Source: Gammaproteobacteria bacterium
GTDB lineage: Bacteria; Pseudomonadota; Gammaproteobacteria; UBA9214
Reading direction: 5' to 3'
DNA: 14,992 bases
Assembly: GCA_020027635.1 (NCBI GenBank)
Contig: JAHKKL010000010.1
Location: 1 to 14,992, forward strand
Shown: positions 6,345-13,254 of the stretch, in pieces
Layout of the letters: each line of letters begins with the position of its first letter
Numbering within the stretch: the stretch's first letter is position 1
Position numbers and translations under genes: made by a program
Notes under the pieces: generated by a model
Told to the model about the DNA's origin: nothing
Databases searched by the model: none
The model's input: the letters and a program-made list of their open reading frames with translations, nothing else

Positions 6345-7226
6345 ATGTCTTTCAGCACCCTGGGCGACTGGATGAAATCCTGGCCACTGGCCGTCCTGCC
6401 GCATCACCTTCTTTCCCGCCTGGTACGTTCCGCCACGCGCTGGCGGGTCCCTTGGTGGAAAAATCTGCTGATCGACTGGTTTATCCACCATTTCAATGTG
6501 GACATGTCGGAGGCGGCGGAGCCATCTCCCTATCAGTACACTGATTTCAATAGTTTTTTCACCCGTGCCCTGAAACCCGGCGCGCGTCCACAGTCAGGAC
6601 AACCCCAGGCGATCACCAGCCCGGTGGATGGCCGAATCAGCCAGATCGGACACATTTCGGACGGACGACTGATCCAGGCGAAGGGTCGGGGCTTTTCTCT
6701 CGTCGATTTGCTGGGTGGCGACACCCGCCGGGCTGACGCTTTCCAGGAGGGGGGGTTCGCGACGCTGTACCTTTCGCCGCGTGATTATCACCGCGTTCAC
6801 ATGCCGTGCGATGCCCGGCTGGTCGAGACTGTCTATATTCCCGGCCGCCTCTTCAGCGTCGCACCCCATACCACACGAACCATACCCGGACTTTTCACCC
6901 GGAATGAGCGCTTGGCGGCGCTGTTTGAAACTCCTGCCGGACCGATAGCGATGGTACTGGTCGGCGCCATCTTCGTGGCCTGCATGGAAACTGTCTGGGA
7001 AGGAATCATCCGGCCTGCCGGTACGGATATCCTGGTCCGCAGATATCCCCGCGAGGGCGGCCAACAGTGGCGGTTCCGACGCGGTGACGAGATGGGCCGT
7101 TTCAACATGGGCTCGACCGTCATCCTGCTGCATGGTCCGGGCCAAGCGGAATGGAGCCCGGACCTCTCCACCGACCGTTCGGTATGCGTTGGTCAGATTC
7201 TGGGACGCTTCACAGCAGACTCCTGA
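6345..7226 (+). CDS. psd: Phosphatidylserine decarboxylase proenzyme
   Basis: Psd decarboxylates phosphatidylserine to phosphatidylethanolamine at the inner membrane. The 293-residue proenzyme cleaves itself before a serine that becomes the pyruvoyl group. Here the site is GRFNMGSTVILL, with Ser257 after Gly256; the first residue is Met rather than the Leu of E. coli LGST, a common variant. The autoprocessing triad is complete: Asp95 in TSPVDGRIS, His152 in the DYHRVHMPCDA block (with His149 nearby), and Ser257. The N-terminus (WMKSWPLAVLPHHLLSRLV) looks amphipathic and membrane-associating. Length is normal for the proteobacterial short form. It follows the two copper chaperones by 22 bases with no visible terminator between, so it is probably in the same operon, although the jobs differ. 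Confidence 0.96.
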   Translation: MSFSTLGDWMKSWPLAVLPHHLLSRLVRSATRWRVPWWKNLLIDWFIHHFNVDMSEAAEPSPYQYTDFNSFFTRALKPGARPQSGQPQAITSPVDGRISQIGHISDGRLIQAKGRGFSLVDLLGGDTRRADAFQEGGFATLYLSPRDYHRVHMPCDARLVETVYIPGRLFSVAPHTTRTIPGLFTRNERLAALFETPAGPIAMVLVGAIFVACMETVWEGIIRPAGTDILVRRYPREGGQQWRFRRGDEMGRFNMGSTVILLHGPGQAEWSPDLSTDRSVCVGQILGRFTADS

Positions 7227-7395
7227 CCGCGCGACTTCCTGTTAACCTTTTTCCCGGTTCTACGTTAACCATAACAGGATCAGTCAAAAAGGAACCGTAA
7301 CATGTGTTCCCGACGCGCAATTCCCAGCGTCTGTCAGGCATCCCCTGAGATAAGCGGCCATTTCGATGGCGGACACCATGAAAGTTATCAGGCAA

Positions 7396-7412
7396 AATCC
7401 CCTGAGGGGATT
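7396..7412. repeat. 17-bp palindrome upstream of the sigma factor
   Basis: AATCCCC-TGA-GGGGATT is a perfect palindrome with seven-base arms and a three-base centre. It lies directly before TATACT (7416-7421). It could be an operator or a small hairpin near the start of the transcript. Confidence 0.5.
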
Positions 7413-7426
7413 GGTTATACTGGTCA

Positions 7427-7441
7427 CCGGTAATATACCGG
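7427..7441. repeat. 15-bp palindrome upstream of the sigma factor
   Basis: CCGGTA-ATA-TACCGG is a perfect palindrome with six-base arms and a three-base centre, 14 bases after the AATCCCC palindrome. The shared three-base centre and close spacing suggest paired sites or two hairpins in one leader. Confidence 0.5.
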
Positions 7442-7521
7442 CTTGCCAGTGTGCAGGGCAGACAGCCCAAGTGAACTCTGCCTGCGGCGTGCTAGCGAGC
7501 ATCGTCTCTTCAACATTCACC

Positions 7522-8157
7522 ATGTCAGCAATTGGCGTAATGGACGCCATATCAAACACGGGAATCGCCTTGCCGGCCAACAGTCAGAGTAATCACGAAT
7601 TGGACAGATTCTTCGCGAGTCACGAGGAAAATGCCTACTATGTCGCCTATGCGGCGTTATGGCACCATGAAACCGCCATGGACGTGGTACAGGACAGCAT
7701 GCTGAGACTGGTCGAATACTACCGGGACAAACCGCCTGCGCAATGGCCAGCGCTGTTCCGGACCATACTGAACAGCCGGATAAACGACGTCAGGCGCAGG
7801 CGCCTCATCGAACAGGGCAAGCACAAGCTGGTGTCATTCACCGGACTGTTCCGCAAGGACCGTGATGATGGCAACACCATGGAGGAACCCGATCTTCCGG
7901 CCGACGACCGGGATGATCACATAACGGCGCCCGAAGCCGGGATAGTCGCCGCGCAACTGCGGCAGAAAGTCACGGAGGCCCTGCGCTGTCTGTCGGAGCG
8001 GCAACGACAGGTCTTCGTACTCAGGGAATGGCGCGGCATGACGACTCAGGAAACGGCATTGACGCTCGGCTGTTCGGAAAACAGCGTAAAACAGCACCAC
8101 TATCGCGCTCTGCGCGAACTGCGCAAACTTCTGGCGGAGGTATGGGACTATGCATAA
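7522..8157 (+). CDS. ECF-like sigma70 family RNA polymerase sigma factor
   Basis: A two-domain sigma factor of about 211 residues. Region 2 covers about residues 27-95, with LDRFFASHEENAYYVAY, the helix TAMDVVQDSMLRLVEYY, and the basic end ILNSRINDVRRRR. An acidic linker follows (about 112-140). Region 4 covers about 145-205: ALRCLSERQRQVFVLREW, then the DNA-binding helix-turn-helix MTTQETALTLGCSENSVKQH (173-192). No region 3 is present, as in ECF sigmas. The start is uncertain: 7522 is used, 7540 (MDAISNTG) is equally possible, and 7366 would add about 52 residues of unlikely sequence; none has a strong Shine-Dalgarno. Its stop overlaps the next gene in ATGCATAA, eight bases, so the anti-sigma candidate is translationally coupled. 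The set sigma, small membrane protein, DUF3106 protein is known from other proteobacteria, but its regulon is not known to me. Confidence 0.9.
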   Translation: MSAIGVMDAISNTGIALPANSQSNHELDRFFASHEENAYYVAYAALWHHETAMDVVQDSMLRLVEYYRDKPPAQWPALFRTILNSRINDVRRRRLIEQGKHKLVSFTGLFRKDRDDGNTMEEPDLPADDRDDHITAPEAGIVAAQLRQKVTEALRCLSERQRQVFVLREWRGMTTQETALTLGCSENSVKQHHYRALRELRKLLAEVWDYA

Positions 8158-8617
8158 ACAGGCACATCCTGATACGGAATTGCTTGACCGTTTGCGGGCC
8201 GGTCTCCTGGATGACAGCAGCGAGATAAAGGCTCGGCTGGAAAACCACCTTGTCGGCTGTCCGCAATGTCGCGGCCGGCTGCATTCTTGGGAATATTTGG
8301 GCCGGGATGTTCTGGGAGCATGGCGAGCGGACGGCAAACTGTCCGCCGGACTGAAACTCGCCCGCCAGCGGTCTATGACAGCCAGGCGGCATCGCCATAT
8401 CATCAGATACCCGGTACTCGCCACGGCAGCTATGCTGCTCATCGCCGTGTCGGCCGGACTCTGGACGCTGCGGCATGAGTTCGTGGACACTACGCAAATG
8501 ACGGCCCGAACCAGTGAGGAGATCCCTGACCTCTATGAAGACCTCGATTTTTATCTGTGGATGGCCAATCAGGGCGACGACAAGATGCATGAACAAAACG
8601 GTAACGGTAATTCCTAG
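8150..8617 (+). CDS. Putative zinc-finger membrane anti-sigma factor
   Basis: A 155-residue protein likely to hold the upstream sigma factor inactive. The N-terminal domain has the zinc anti-sigma signature H-x3-C-x2-C as ENHLVGCPQC (His33, Cys37, Cys40), preceded by a helix (TELLDRLRAGLL). A single membrane helix follows at about 87-106 (YPVLATAAMLLIAVSAGLW), flanked by basic residues on its N-side (TARRHRHIIR). That places the zinc domain in the cytoplasm and the tail in the periplasm. The tail (about 108-155) is strongly acidic, roughly 11 Asp/Glu to 3 Arg/Lys, with an aromatic motif LYEDLDFYLWMANQ at 128-141. By position it matches the DUF3619-like gene found between sigma and DUF3106 genes elsewhere. 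It overlaps the sigma gene by eight bases; the DUF3106 gene starts 18 bases on. The anti-sigma role is inferred from domain and position. Confidence 0.82.
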   Translation: MHKQAHPDTELLDRLRAGLLDDSSEIKARLENHLVGCPQCRGRLHSWEYLGRDVLGAWRADGKLSAGLKLARQRSMTARRHRHIIRYPVLATAAMLLIAVSAGLWTLRHEFVDTTQMTARTSEEIPDLYEDLDFYLWMANQGDDKMHEQNGNGNS

Positions 8618-8635
8618 GCGAACAGAACCTGAGCA

Positions 8636-9004
8636 ATGAAACCGAAATTCCCCTTCAGAGCCGTGCTACTGCCCATAGTCCTGACGATCGGGTTATTCCC
8701 GCCGACGGCGCTATCCAGGGATCGCGGCAATGGCCACGAACAGCAGGCAGAGTCGGCCCGTAACGGGGACGTGCCATGGGGCGCACTGTCCGGTGATGAA
8801 CAGGCAACATTGAAGGATCATCGCCGCAACTGGACGGGTTATTCACCGGCGGAACAGGAAAAACTGCGCCAGGGTGCCCGCCGCTACCTCGATCTCCCCC
8901 CTGGAGAACGCGACGCCGTCAAACGCAAACAGCAGCAGTACAAAAACATGTCTCCACAGGAACGCGAGCAGCTGCGCGAGAAATACCGCAAGCACCGCGA
9001 CTGA
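8636..9004 (+). CDS. Secreted DUF3106-type repeat protein
   Basis: A 122-residue protein with a signal peptide (AVLLPIVLTIGLFPPTALS, likely cut near residue 27) and a charged, helical mature part. The mature part contains four units with an exact 18-residue period: LSGDEQATL (51-59), YSPAEQEKL (69-77), LPPGERDAV (87-95) and MSPQEREQL (105-113). Trp66, Tyr84 and Tyr102 sit at the same place in units one to three. The C-terminal half is rich in Lys and Arg. There is no Cys and no catalytic motif. The LSPxEQ/E repeat style and the place after a sigma/anti-sigma pair are those of DUF3106 proteins, whose function is unknown. A periplasmic partner or sensor for the anti-sigma tail is a reasonable guess. 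The Shine-Dalgarno is weak. suhB follows 110 bases on. Confidence 0.85.
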   Translation: MKPKFPFRAVLLPIVLTIGLFPPTALSRDRGNGHEQQAESARNGDVPWGALSGDEQATLKDHRRNWTGYSPAEQEKLRQGARRYLDLPPGERDAVKRKQQQYKNMSPQEREQLREKYRKHRD

Positions 9005-9114
9005 GACGGATCCGCCTCCCCTTGGAATGGCCGTCGGTGCATACCGCGGAGGTGGCTTCTCTGCTATTCTGTGCAGCCTTTTGTTAGCAGGCTCGCCAAT
9101 CAGGCCATGACACC

Positions 9115-9927
9115 ATGCATCCGATGCTGAATATTGCGGTCCGCGCGGCCCGCAACGCCGGCAATATCATCATCCGGAACATGGACCGGCTGGACCAGCT
9201 GGCGGTCCAGACCAAGGAACGCAATGACTTTGTCAGCGAGGTCGACCGTCAGGCCGAGCAGGAAATCATCCATACCCTGCGCAAAGCGTATCCTAGTCAC
9301 GGGATTCTCGCCGAAGAAAGCGGCGCGCAACCCGGTAACGGGTACGAATGGATCATCGACCCGCTGGACGGTACCACGAATTACCTGCACGGCTTCCCGC
9401 AGTTCGCGGTTTCCATCGCACTGCGGCACAAGGGCCGCCTCGAACAGGCCGTGATCTATGACCCGCTCAAACAGGAACTGTTTACCGCTACACGCGGCTC
9501 GGGCGCACACCTGAATGACCGCCGCATCCGGGTAACCTCACGACGCACCCTTGAAGGCGCATTGCTGGGTACCGGTTTCCCCATCAGGCAACAGCAACAT
9601 CTGGATGCCTACCTTGGCATGTTCCGGGCATTGTTCCCGCAGACGGCGGGGATACGCAGGGCGGGTTCGGCTGCACTGGATCTTGCCTATGTCGCGTGCG
9701 GGCGCCTGGACGGATTCTGGGAAATCGGCCTGAGCATCTGGGACATGGCGGCCGGTGTGCTGCTCATACAGGAGGCCGGCGGCCTGTCGGGGGATTTATC
9801 CGGTGGACACGACCATCTCAAACACGGCAATATCGTCAGCGCCAATCCCAAGCTTTTCCCGCATATTCTCAAAGCCATTCGCCCCTACGTGTCCGGCACA
9901 CTCGCGGGCGGTCCCGGCACGGAATAA
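9115..9927 (+). CDS. suhB: Inositol-1-monophosphatase SuhB (Nus-complex factor family)
   Basis: SuhB is a Mg-dependent, Li-sensitive inositol monophosphatase; in E. coli it also acts in rRNA antitermination with Nus factors. The 270-residue product begins MHPMLNIAVRAARNAGN, nearly the same as E. coli SuhB, which fixes the start. Metal-site residues are present: Glu67 in LAEESG, Asp82 and Asp85 in WIIDPLDGTTNYLHGFP, and Asp210 in IWDMAAG. The stretch RRAGSAALDLAYVACGRLDG (181-200) is also typical. The upstream 110 bases contain TATTCT (9065-9070) as a weak -10 and a small AGCCT/AGGCT stem (9075-9093), neither firm. It faces secF across about 430 bases; I recall suhB beside secF in pseudomonads. 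Confidence 0.96.
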   Translation: MHPMLNIAVRAARNAGNIIIRNMDRLDQLAVQTKERNDFVSEVDRQAEQEIIHTLRKAYPSHGILAEESGAQPGNGYEWIIDPLDGTTNYLHGFPQFAVSIALRHKGRLEQAVIYDPLKQELFTATRGSGAHLNDRRIRVTSRRTLEGALLGTGFPIRQQQHLDAYLGMFRALFPQTAGIRRAGSAALDLAYVACGRLDGFWEIGLSIWDMAAGVLLIQEAGGLSGDLSGGHDHLKHGNIVSANPKLFPHILKAIRPYVSGTLAGGPGTE

Positions 9928-10146
9928 TCACGCAAGACGGGGGGTTATCCATGCGGTTCCTCCGCGGGACGTCCAGGCGGTGTACTCGCAGCTGCACGCG
10001 GGTTCAAGTTTGGAATGTCAGCGCCGATTCATGTCAGGCGTCCGACGGCTGCACTCAGGGCCACTGACATAAACAGCCTGCCCCACGCGCGCAAGGAAGA
10101 CACCGGATTTAATGCCATGAAGAACAGGAGACCCGGAGGTGACGCA

Positions 10147-10317
10147 TTGGAAATGATAATGCGTGATGTCCTCGAATGCCTGCAAGACTTCACCCGCCAG
10201 GCGAGCTTCGCAAGCAGAAGAGGTGGCGTCGAAATCCTCGGTATCGAAAACGGGCGCCCGGAGAAAAAACCATCCGCCCGGATTCTTTACTTCCCGCGGC
10301 GTTACCCGACGAACTGA
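10147..10317 (+). CDS. Possible small ORF, 56 codons, start TTG or nearby ATG
   Basis: Not recognised. The main support is GGAGGTGA at 10136-10143, a near-perfect Shine-Dalgarno, four bases before an in-frame TTG; in-frame ATGs at 10153 and 10159 are also possible, and the frame stays open upstream past an ATG at 10117. The product would begin (M)EMIMRDVLECLQDFTRQASF, likely one helix, and end in a basic tail RILYFPRRYPTN. No membrane segment is seen. It could equally be chance in a spacer, since no homologue is known to me and codon bias cannot be judged over so few codons. Confidence 0.3.
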   Translation: MEMIMRDVLECLQDFTRQASFASRRGGVEILGIENGRPEKKPSARILYFPRRYPTN

Positions 10318-10355
10318 CCGGGGATCACCGCCGCCCGGTCAAAACCCCGGTTTTG
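10316..10355. terminator. Candidate bidirectional terminator between suhB and secF
   Basis: GACCGGG (10316-10322) and CCCGGTC (10334-10340) form a seven-base GC-rich stem with an 11-base loop. It is followed at once by CAAAACC-CC-GGTTTTG (10340-10355), a second symmetric element with A-run and T-run arms. On the minus strand the second element starts within a few bases of the secF stop, with arms CAAAAC and GTTTTG around a CGGG loop. Neither has the textbook stem plus uninterrupted T-run, so the call is tentative. Confidence 0.35.
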
Positions 10356-10356
10356 G

Positions 10357-11298
10357 CTAGGGCAGACTCTCGCCACCGCGCTCCGCGCCTTCCTTCTTAG
10401 CCGGCATCATGTCTTTGCGCGATATGCCGAGCCACATGACTATCGGGCTTGCCACCAGCACCGAGGAATAAATGCCGAACAGGATGCCGATGGTCAGGGC
10501 CAGCGCGAAGTAATGCAGCGTCTCGCCACCAAAGACCAGCATGGATAACACTGCAAGCTGCGTGCAGCCGTGCGTAATAATGGTGCGCGACATCGTTCGG
10601 GTAATCGCGTTATCGATGATCTGCGGCGTGCTGGCCGTGCGCATCATGCGGAAGTTCTCCCGGATCCGGTCGAACACCACCACCGATTCGTTCACCGAGT
10701 AGCCGAGAATGGCGAGTACCGCCGCCAGCACCGTGAGCGAGAAGTCCCACTGAAAAAACGCGAAGAAACCGAGGATGATGACCACGTCATGCAGGTTGGC
10801 AATGATCGCTGCAATACCGAACTTCCACTCGAAACGGAACCAGAGATACGCCACGATGCCGATGGACACGAACAGCAGCGCCAGACCGCCATTTTCGATC
10901 AACTCGCGGCCGACCTGCGGCCCGATAAACTCGGTACGCCGCAGCTGCGCCGCGGTATCGGCGCGGTGCAGGACCTCCATCACTGCTTGGGCCAGCTTGT
11001 CGCCGCCCGCTTCCGCCTTGGCCGGCAGGCGGATCAGCACGTCGTGCGAGCCGCCGAAGTTCTGCACCGTAACGTCGGCGTAGCCGCTCTGCTCCACCAG
11101 CGAGCGGATCTTCTGCAGATCGGCGGTCTGCGGGTAACTCACCTCCATCACCGTCCCGCCGGTGAAGTCCACGCCGAAGTTGAGCCCCTTGGTCATCAGA
11201 AAAAATACCGCGAAGAGAAACGTGATCATGGAAATCACGTTGAACACCAGCGCGTGGCGCATGAACGGGATGTCTTTGCGTATCTTGAAGAATTCCAT
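10357..11298 (-). CDS. secF: Protein translocase subunit SecF
   Basis: SecF with SecD forms a proton-driven inner-membrane complex that pulls secreted proteins through SecYEG late in export. The 313-residue product (E. coli 323) begins MEFFKIRKDIPFMRHALVFN with TM1 at about 17-35. The FGVDFTGGTVMEV signature is at about 41-53, followed by a periplasmic domain of about 85 residues. Five further membrane segments form the C-terminal half. The conserved LGYSVNESVVVFDRIREN (198-215) holds the TM4 acidic residue as Glu204 (Asp in E. coli) and Arg211. Start spacing is 32 bases after the secD stop on the same strand; the Shine-Dalgarno is weak. The C-terminal tail is short and charged (MPAKKEGAERGG). 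It ends the queA-tgt-yajC-secD-secF run. Confidence 0.97.
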   Translation of the reverse strand: MEFFKIRKDIPFMRHALVFNVISMITFLFAVFFLMTKGLNFGVDFTGGTVMEVSYPQTADLQKIRSLVEQSGYADVTVQNFGGSHDVLIRLPAKAEAGGDKLAQAVMEVLHRADTAAQLRRTEFIGPQVGRELIENGGLALLFVSIGIVAYLWFRFEWKFGIAAIIANLHDVVIILGFFAFFQWDFSLTVLAAVLAILGYSVNESVVVFDRIRENFRMMRTASTPQIIDNAITRTMSRTIITHGCTQLAVLSMLVFGGETLHYFALALTIGILFGIYSSVLVASPIVMWLGISRKDMMPAKKEGAERGGESLP

Positions 11299-11330
11299 GG
11301 CGTGCTTATCTCAGCGTCGGATTTTTAAGT

Positions 11331-13229
11331 TCATGCCGCACTGCGGCTCGAATTCCATTGGGTGTTGCCGATGGTAAGCCGATCGAGCTTGCGCCGGCCG
11401 CCGTAGATCAGATTCACCATGGCGCGCGACACCATGACCCCGCTGAACATGGAGGTAATGATGCCCAGGCACAGCACGACGGCAAAACCGCGCACCGCTC
11501 CGCTGCCGAACATGAGCAGCGCGAGCCCCGCGATCAGCGTGGTGACGTTCGAGTCGAGAATGGTGCCGAAGGCACGTTCATACCCGGTATGGATGCTCGC
11601 CTGCGGCGTGTTGCCGTTGCGCAGTTCCTCGCGGATACGCTCGTTGATCAGCACGTTGACATCGATCGCCATGCCCACGGTAAGCGCGATGGCGGCCAGT
11701 CCGGGCAGCGTCAGGGTCGCCTGCAGCATCGACAGCAGCGCGACCAGCAGAACCACGTTGATGCCCAGCGCGATAACCGCAGTCACACCGAAGACCAGAT
11801 AGTAAATGAACATGAACACGGCGATCGCCGCGAAACCGATCCATGTGGAATGAAAGCCGCGCTGGATGTTCTCGGCGCCGAGGCTCGGTCCGACGGTGCG
11901 TTCCTCGATAATCTGGATCGGGGCCGCCAGGGCGCCGGAACGCAGGATCAGCGCCAGCTCATGCGCCTCCTGAGGACTGTCGAGGCCGGTGGTCTGGAAG
12001 CGCTTGCTGAATACATCACGGATGGTGGCCACACTGACCACTTCTTCCACCTTCTTCGTGGAGCTGACCGGTTGCCCCTCGACCATCCTGGTTTCCGTCT
12101 TGTTCTCGATGAACACCACCGCCATGGGCTTGCCGACACTTTCCTTGGTAAACGCCAGCATCTTGCGGGCGCCCTTGGCATCGAGCATGACGGTGACATT
12201 CGGGGTGCCGGTTTGCGAGTCAAATCCGGAACTGGCGTTGACGATCTGGTCGCCGGTCACGATCACCGACTTCTTCAGCAGAACCGGCTTCCCGTCGCGT
12301 TGATGATAAATCTGCGAACCCGCCGGAACCTTCCCGGCCACCGCGCGCTCCAGATCATGTTCGACATCGACGGCGCGATATTCGAGCGTCGCCGTGGCGC
12401 CCAGAATACGTTTGGCTCGCGCGGTATCCTGCACGCCGGGCAGCTGGACCACGACACGCGAGGACCCCTGCTGCTGGATGACGGGCTCTGCCACGCCCAG
12501 TTCGTTGACGCGATTGCGCAGCGTCAGAATGTTCTGCTGCAGGGCAAACGAGCGAACTTCTTTCATTTCACGTTCGCTCGGCTTGACGAACAAGCCAAAG
12601 CTCCCGTTATCCACTGGCAGTTCCTCACGTTCCAGGTCCGGAAATTCCTTGCGGATCAGCGATACGACACGGTCCCGGTCTTCGGCGCTATTGAACATGA
12701 GACGCACGCCGGCGTTCTCCGTGCGAATCTGGCCATAGCGGATCTTTTGTTCGCGCAGCAGTGTACGCAAGTCCCCGGCATAGCGCTCGATGGCCTGTTT
12801 GACCGCGGCATCCATGTCCACTTCCATCAGGAAATACACGCCACCGCGCAGATCCAGTCCGAGATACATGGGCAGGGCGTTCAGCGACTGCAGCCATTGC
12901 GGCGTCGAGGGCGCGAGGTTCAGGGCCACCACAAACTGCGTACCCAGATCGGCCTTGATAAAATCCACCGCCTTCAGCTGCACTTCGGTGGAGTTGAAGC
13001 GCACCAGAATCTCCTGATCATCGGACTCGATGCTCTTGTAGTCGATCCCGGCCGTTTTCAGCGCGTTCGCCACCCTCTCCGGAACACCCGCCTCCAGCTT
13101 GCCGGCGCGCGCATTGGTAATCTGCAGTGCGGGATCCTCACCATAGACGTTTGGCAGTGCGTAAACGATACCGACCAGAAGAACGGCGATAATCAGCAGG
13201 TTCTTCCAAAGGGGGTACTGATTGATCAT
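11331..13229 (-). CDS. secD: Protein translocase subunit SecD
   Basis: SecD is the larger partner of SecF. The 632-residue product (E. coli 615) has an N-terminal membrane helix (about 9-26, NLLIIAVLLVGIVYALP) and the D1 signature LGLDLRGGVYFLMEVD at about 123-138. A large periplasmic region (P1 base and head) runs to about residue 455. The last 175 residues hold five membrane helices with VGMAIDVNVLINERIREEL; Asp523 there matches the proton-path Asp519 of E. coli. The start is well supported by AAGGAATAAACAGC just before the ATG. It lies 25 bases after yajC. A 636-codon frame on the opposite strand covers almost the whole gene; I treat that as a GC-driven shadow. Confidence 0.98.
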   Translation of the reverse strand: MINQYPLWKNLLIIAVLLVGIVYALPNVYGEDPALQITNARAGKLEAGVPERVANALKTAGIDYKSIESDDQEILVRFNSTEVQLKAVDFIKADLGTQFVVALNLAPSTPQWLQSLNALPMYLGLDLRGGVYFLMEVDMDAAVKQAIERYAGDLRTLLREQKIRYGQIRTENAGVRLMFNSAEDRDRVVSLIRKEFPDLEREELPVDNGSFGLFVKPSEREMKEVRSFALQQNILTLRNRVNELGVAEPVIQQQGSSRVVVQLPGVQDTARAKRILGATATLEYRAVDVEHDLERAVAGKVPAGSQIYHQRDGKPVLLKKSVIVTGDQIVNASSGFDSQTGTPNVTVMLDAKGARKMLAFTKESVGKPMAVVFIENKTETRMVEGQPVSSTKKVEEVVSVATIRDVFSKRFQTTGLDSPQEAHELALILRSGALAAPIQIIEERTVGPSLGAENIQRGFHSTWIGFAAIAVFMFIYYLVFGVTAVIALGINVVLLVALLSMLQATLTLPGLAAIALTVGMAIDVNVLINERIREELRNGNTPQASIHTGYERAFGTILDSNVTTLIAGLALLMFGSGAVRGFAVVLCLGIITSMFSGVMVSRAMVNLIYGGRRKLDRLTIGNTQWNSSRSAA

Positions 13230-13254
13230 GCTGTTTATTCCTTGTTACGAACGA

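Larger units (their letters stand above)
7227..7521. promoter_or_regulatory. psd to sigma-factor intergenic region with clustered symmetric elements
   Basis: About 295 bases without a convincing gene; the frame upstream of the sigma start is open from 7366 but lacks a ribosome binding site and does not look like sigma sequence. It holds an 8-base inverted repeat (7237-7244 with 7272-7279), a repeated GTTAACC (7241-7247 and 7264-7270), GGAAC-N10-GTTCC (7291-7310), a 17-bp palindrome (7396-7412) and a 15-bp palindrome (7427-7441). TATACT at 7416-7421, between the two palindromes, could be a -10 but has no good -35. No clear psd terminator was found. The layout looks like a control region for the sigma operon. 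Confidence 0.45.
9928..10356. other. Convergent suhB/secF spacer
   Basis: About 430 bases between the ends of suhB and secF with no recognised gene. It holds a possible small ORF (10147-10317, listed separately), three copies of ATGTCAG (direct at 10015-10021 and 10031-10037, inverted at 10064-10070), and stem-loops near the secF end (10316-10355). The region is unusually long for a convergent spacer in this otherwise compact window. Confidence 0.5.

Noticed and set aside
7291..7310. GGAAC as an RpoE-type -35 for autoregulation of the sigma operon
   Set aside because: No matching ECF -10 (TCTGA or CGTCT-like) lies 16-17 bases downstream; the nearest GCGTCTG is about 30 bases away.
7366..7521. 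Upstream extension of the sigma-factor frame to an ATG at 7366
   Set aside because: No Shine-Dalgarno, sequence unlike a sigma N-terminus, and the stretch contains two perfect palindromes that fit regulatory DNA better. Not fully excluded.
10570..11328. 252-codon plus-strand frame antisense to secF
   Set aside because: His/Arg/Glu-rich shadow of secF with no family motif.
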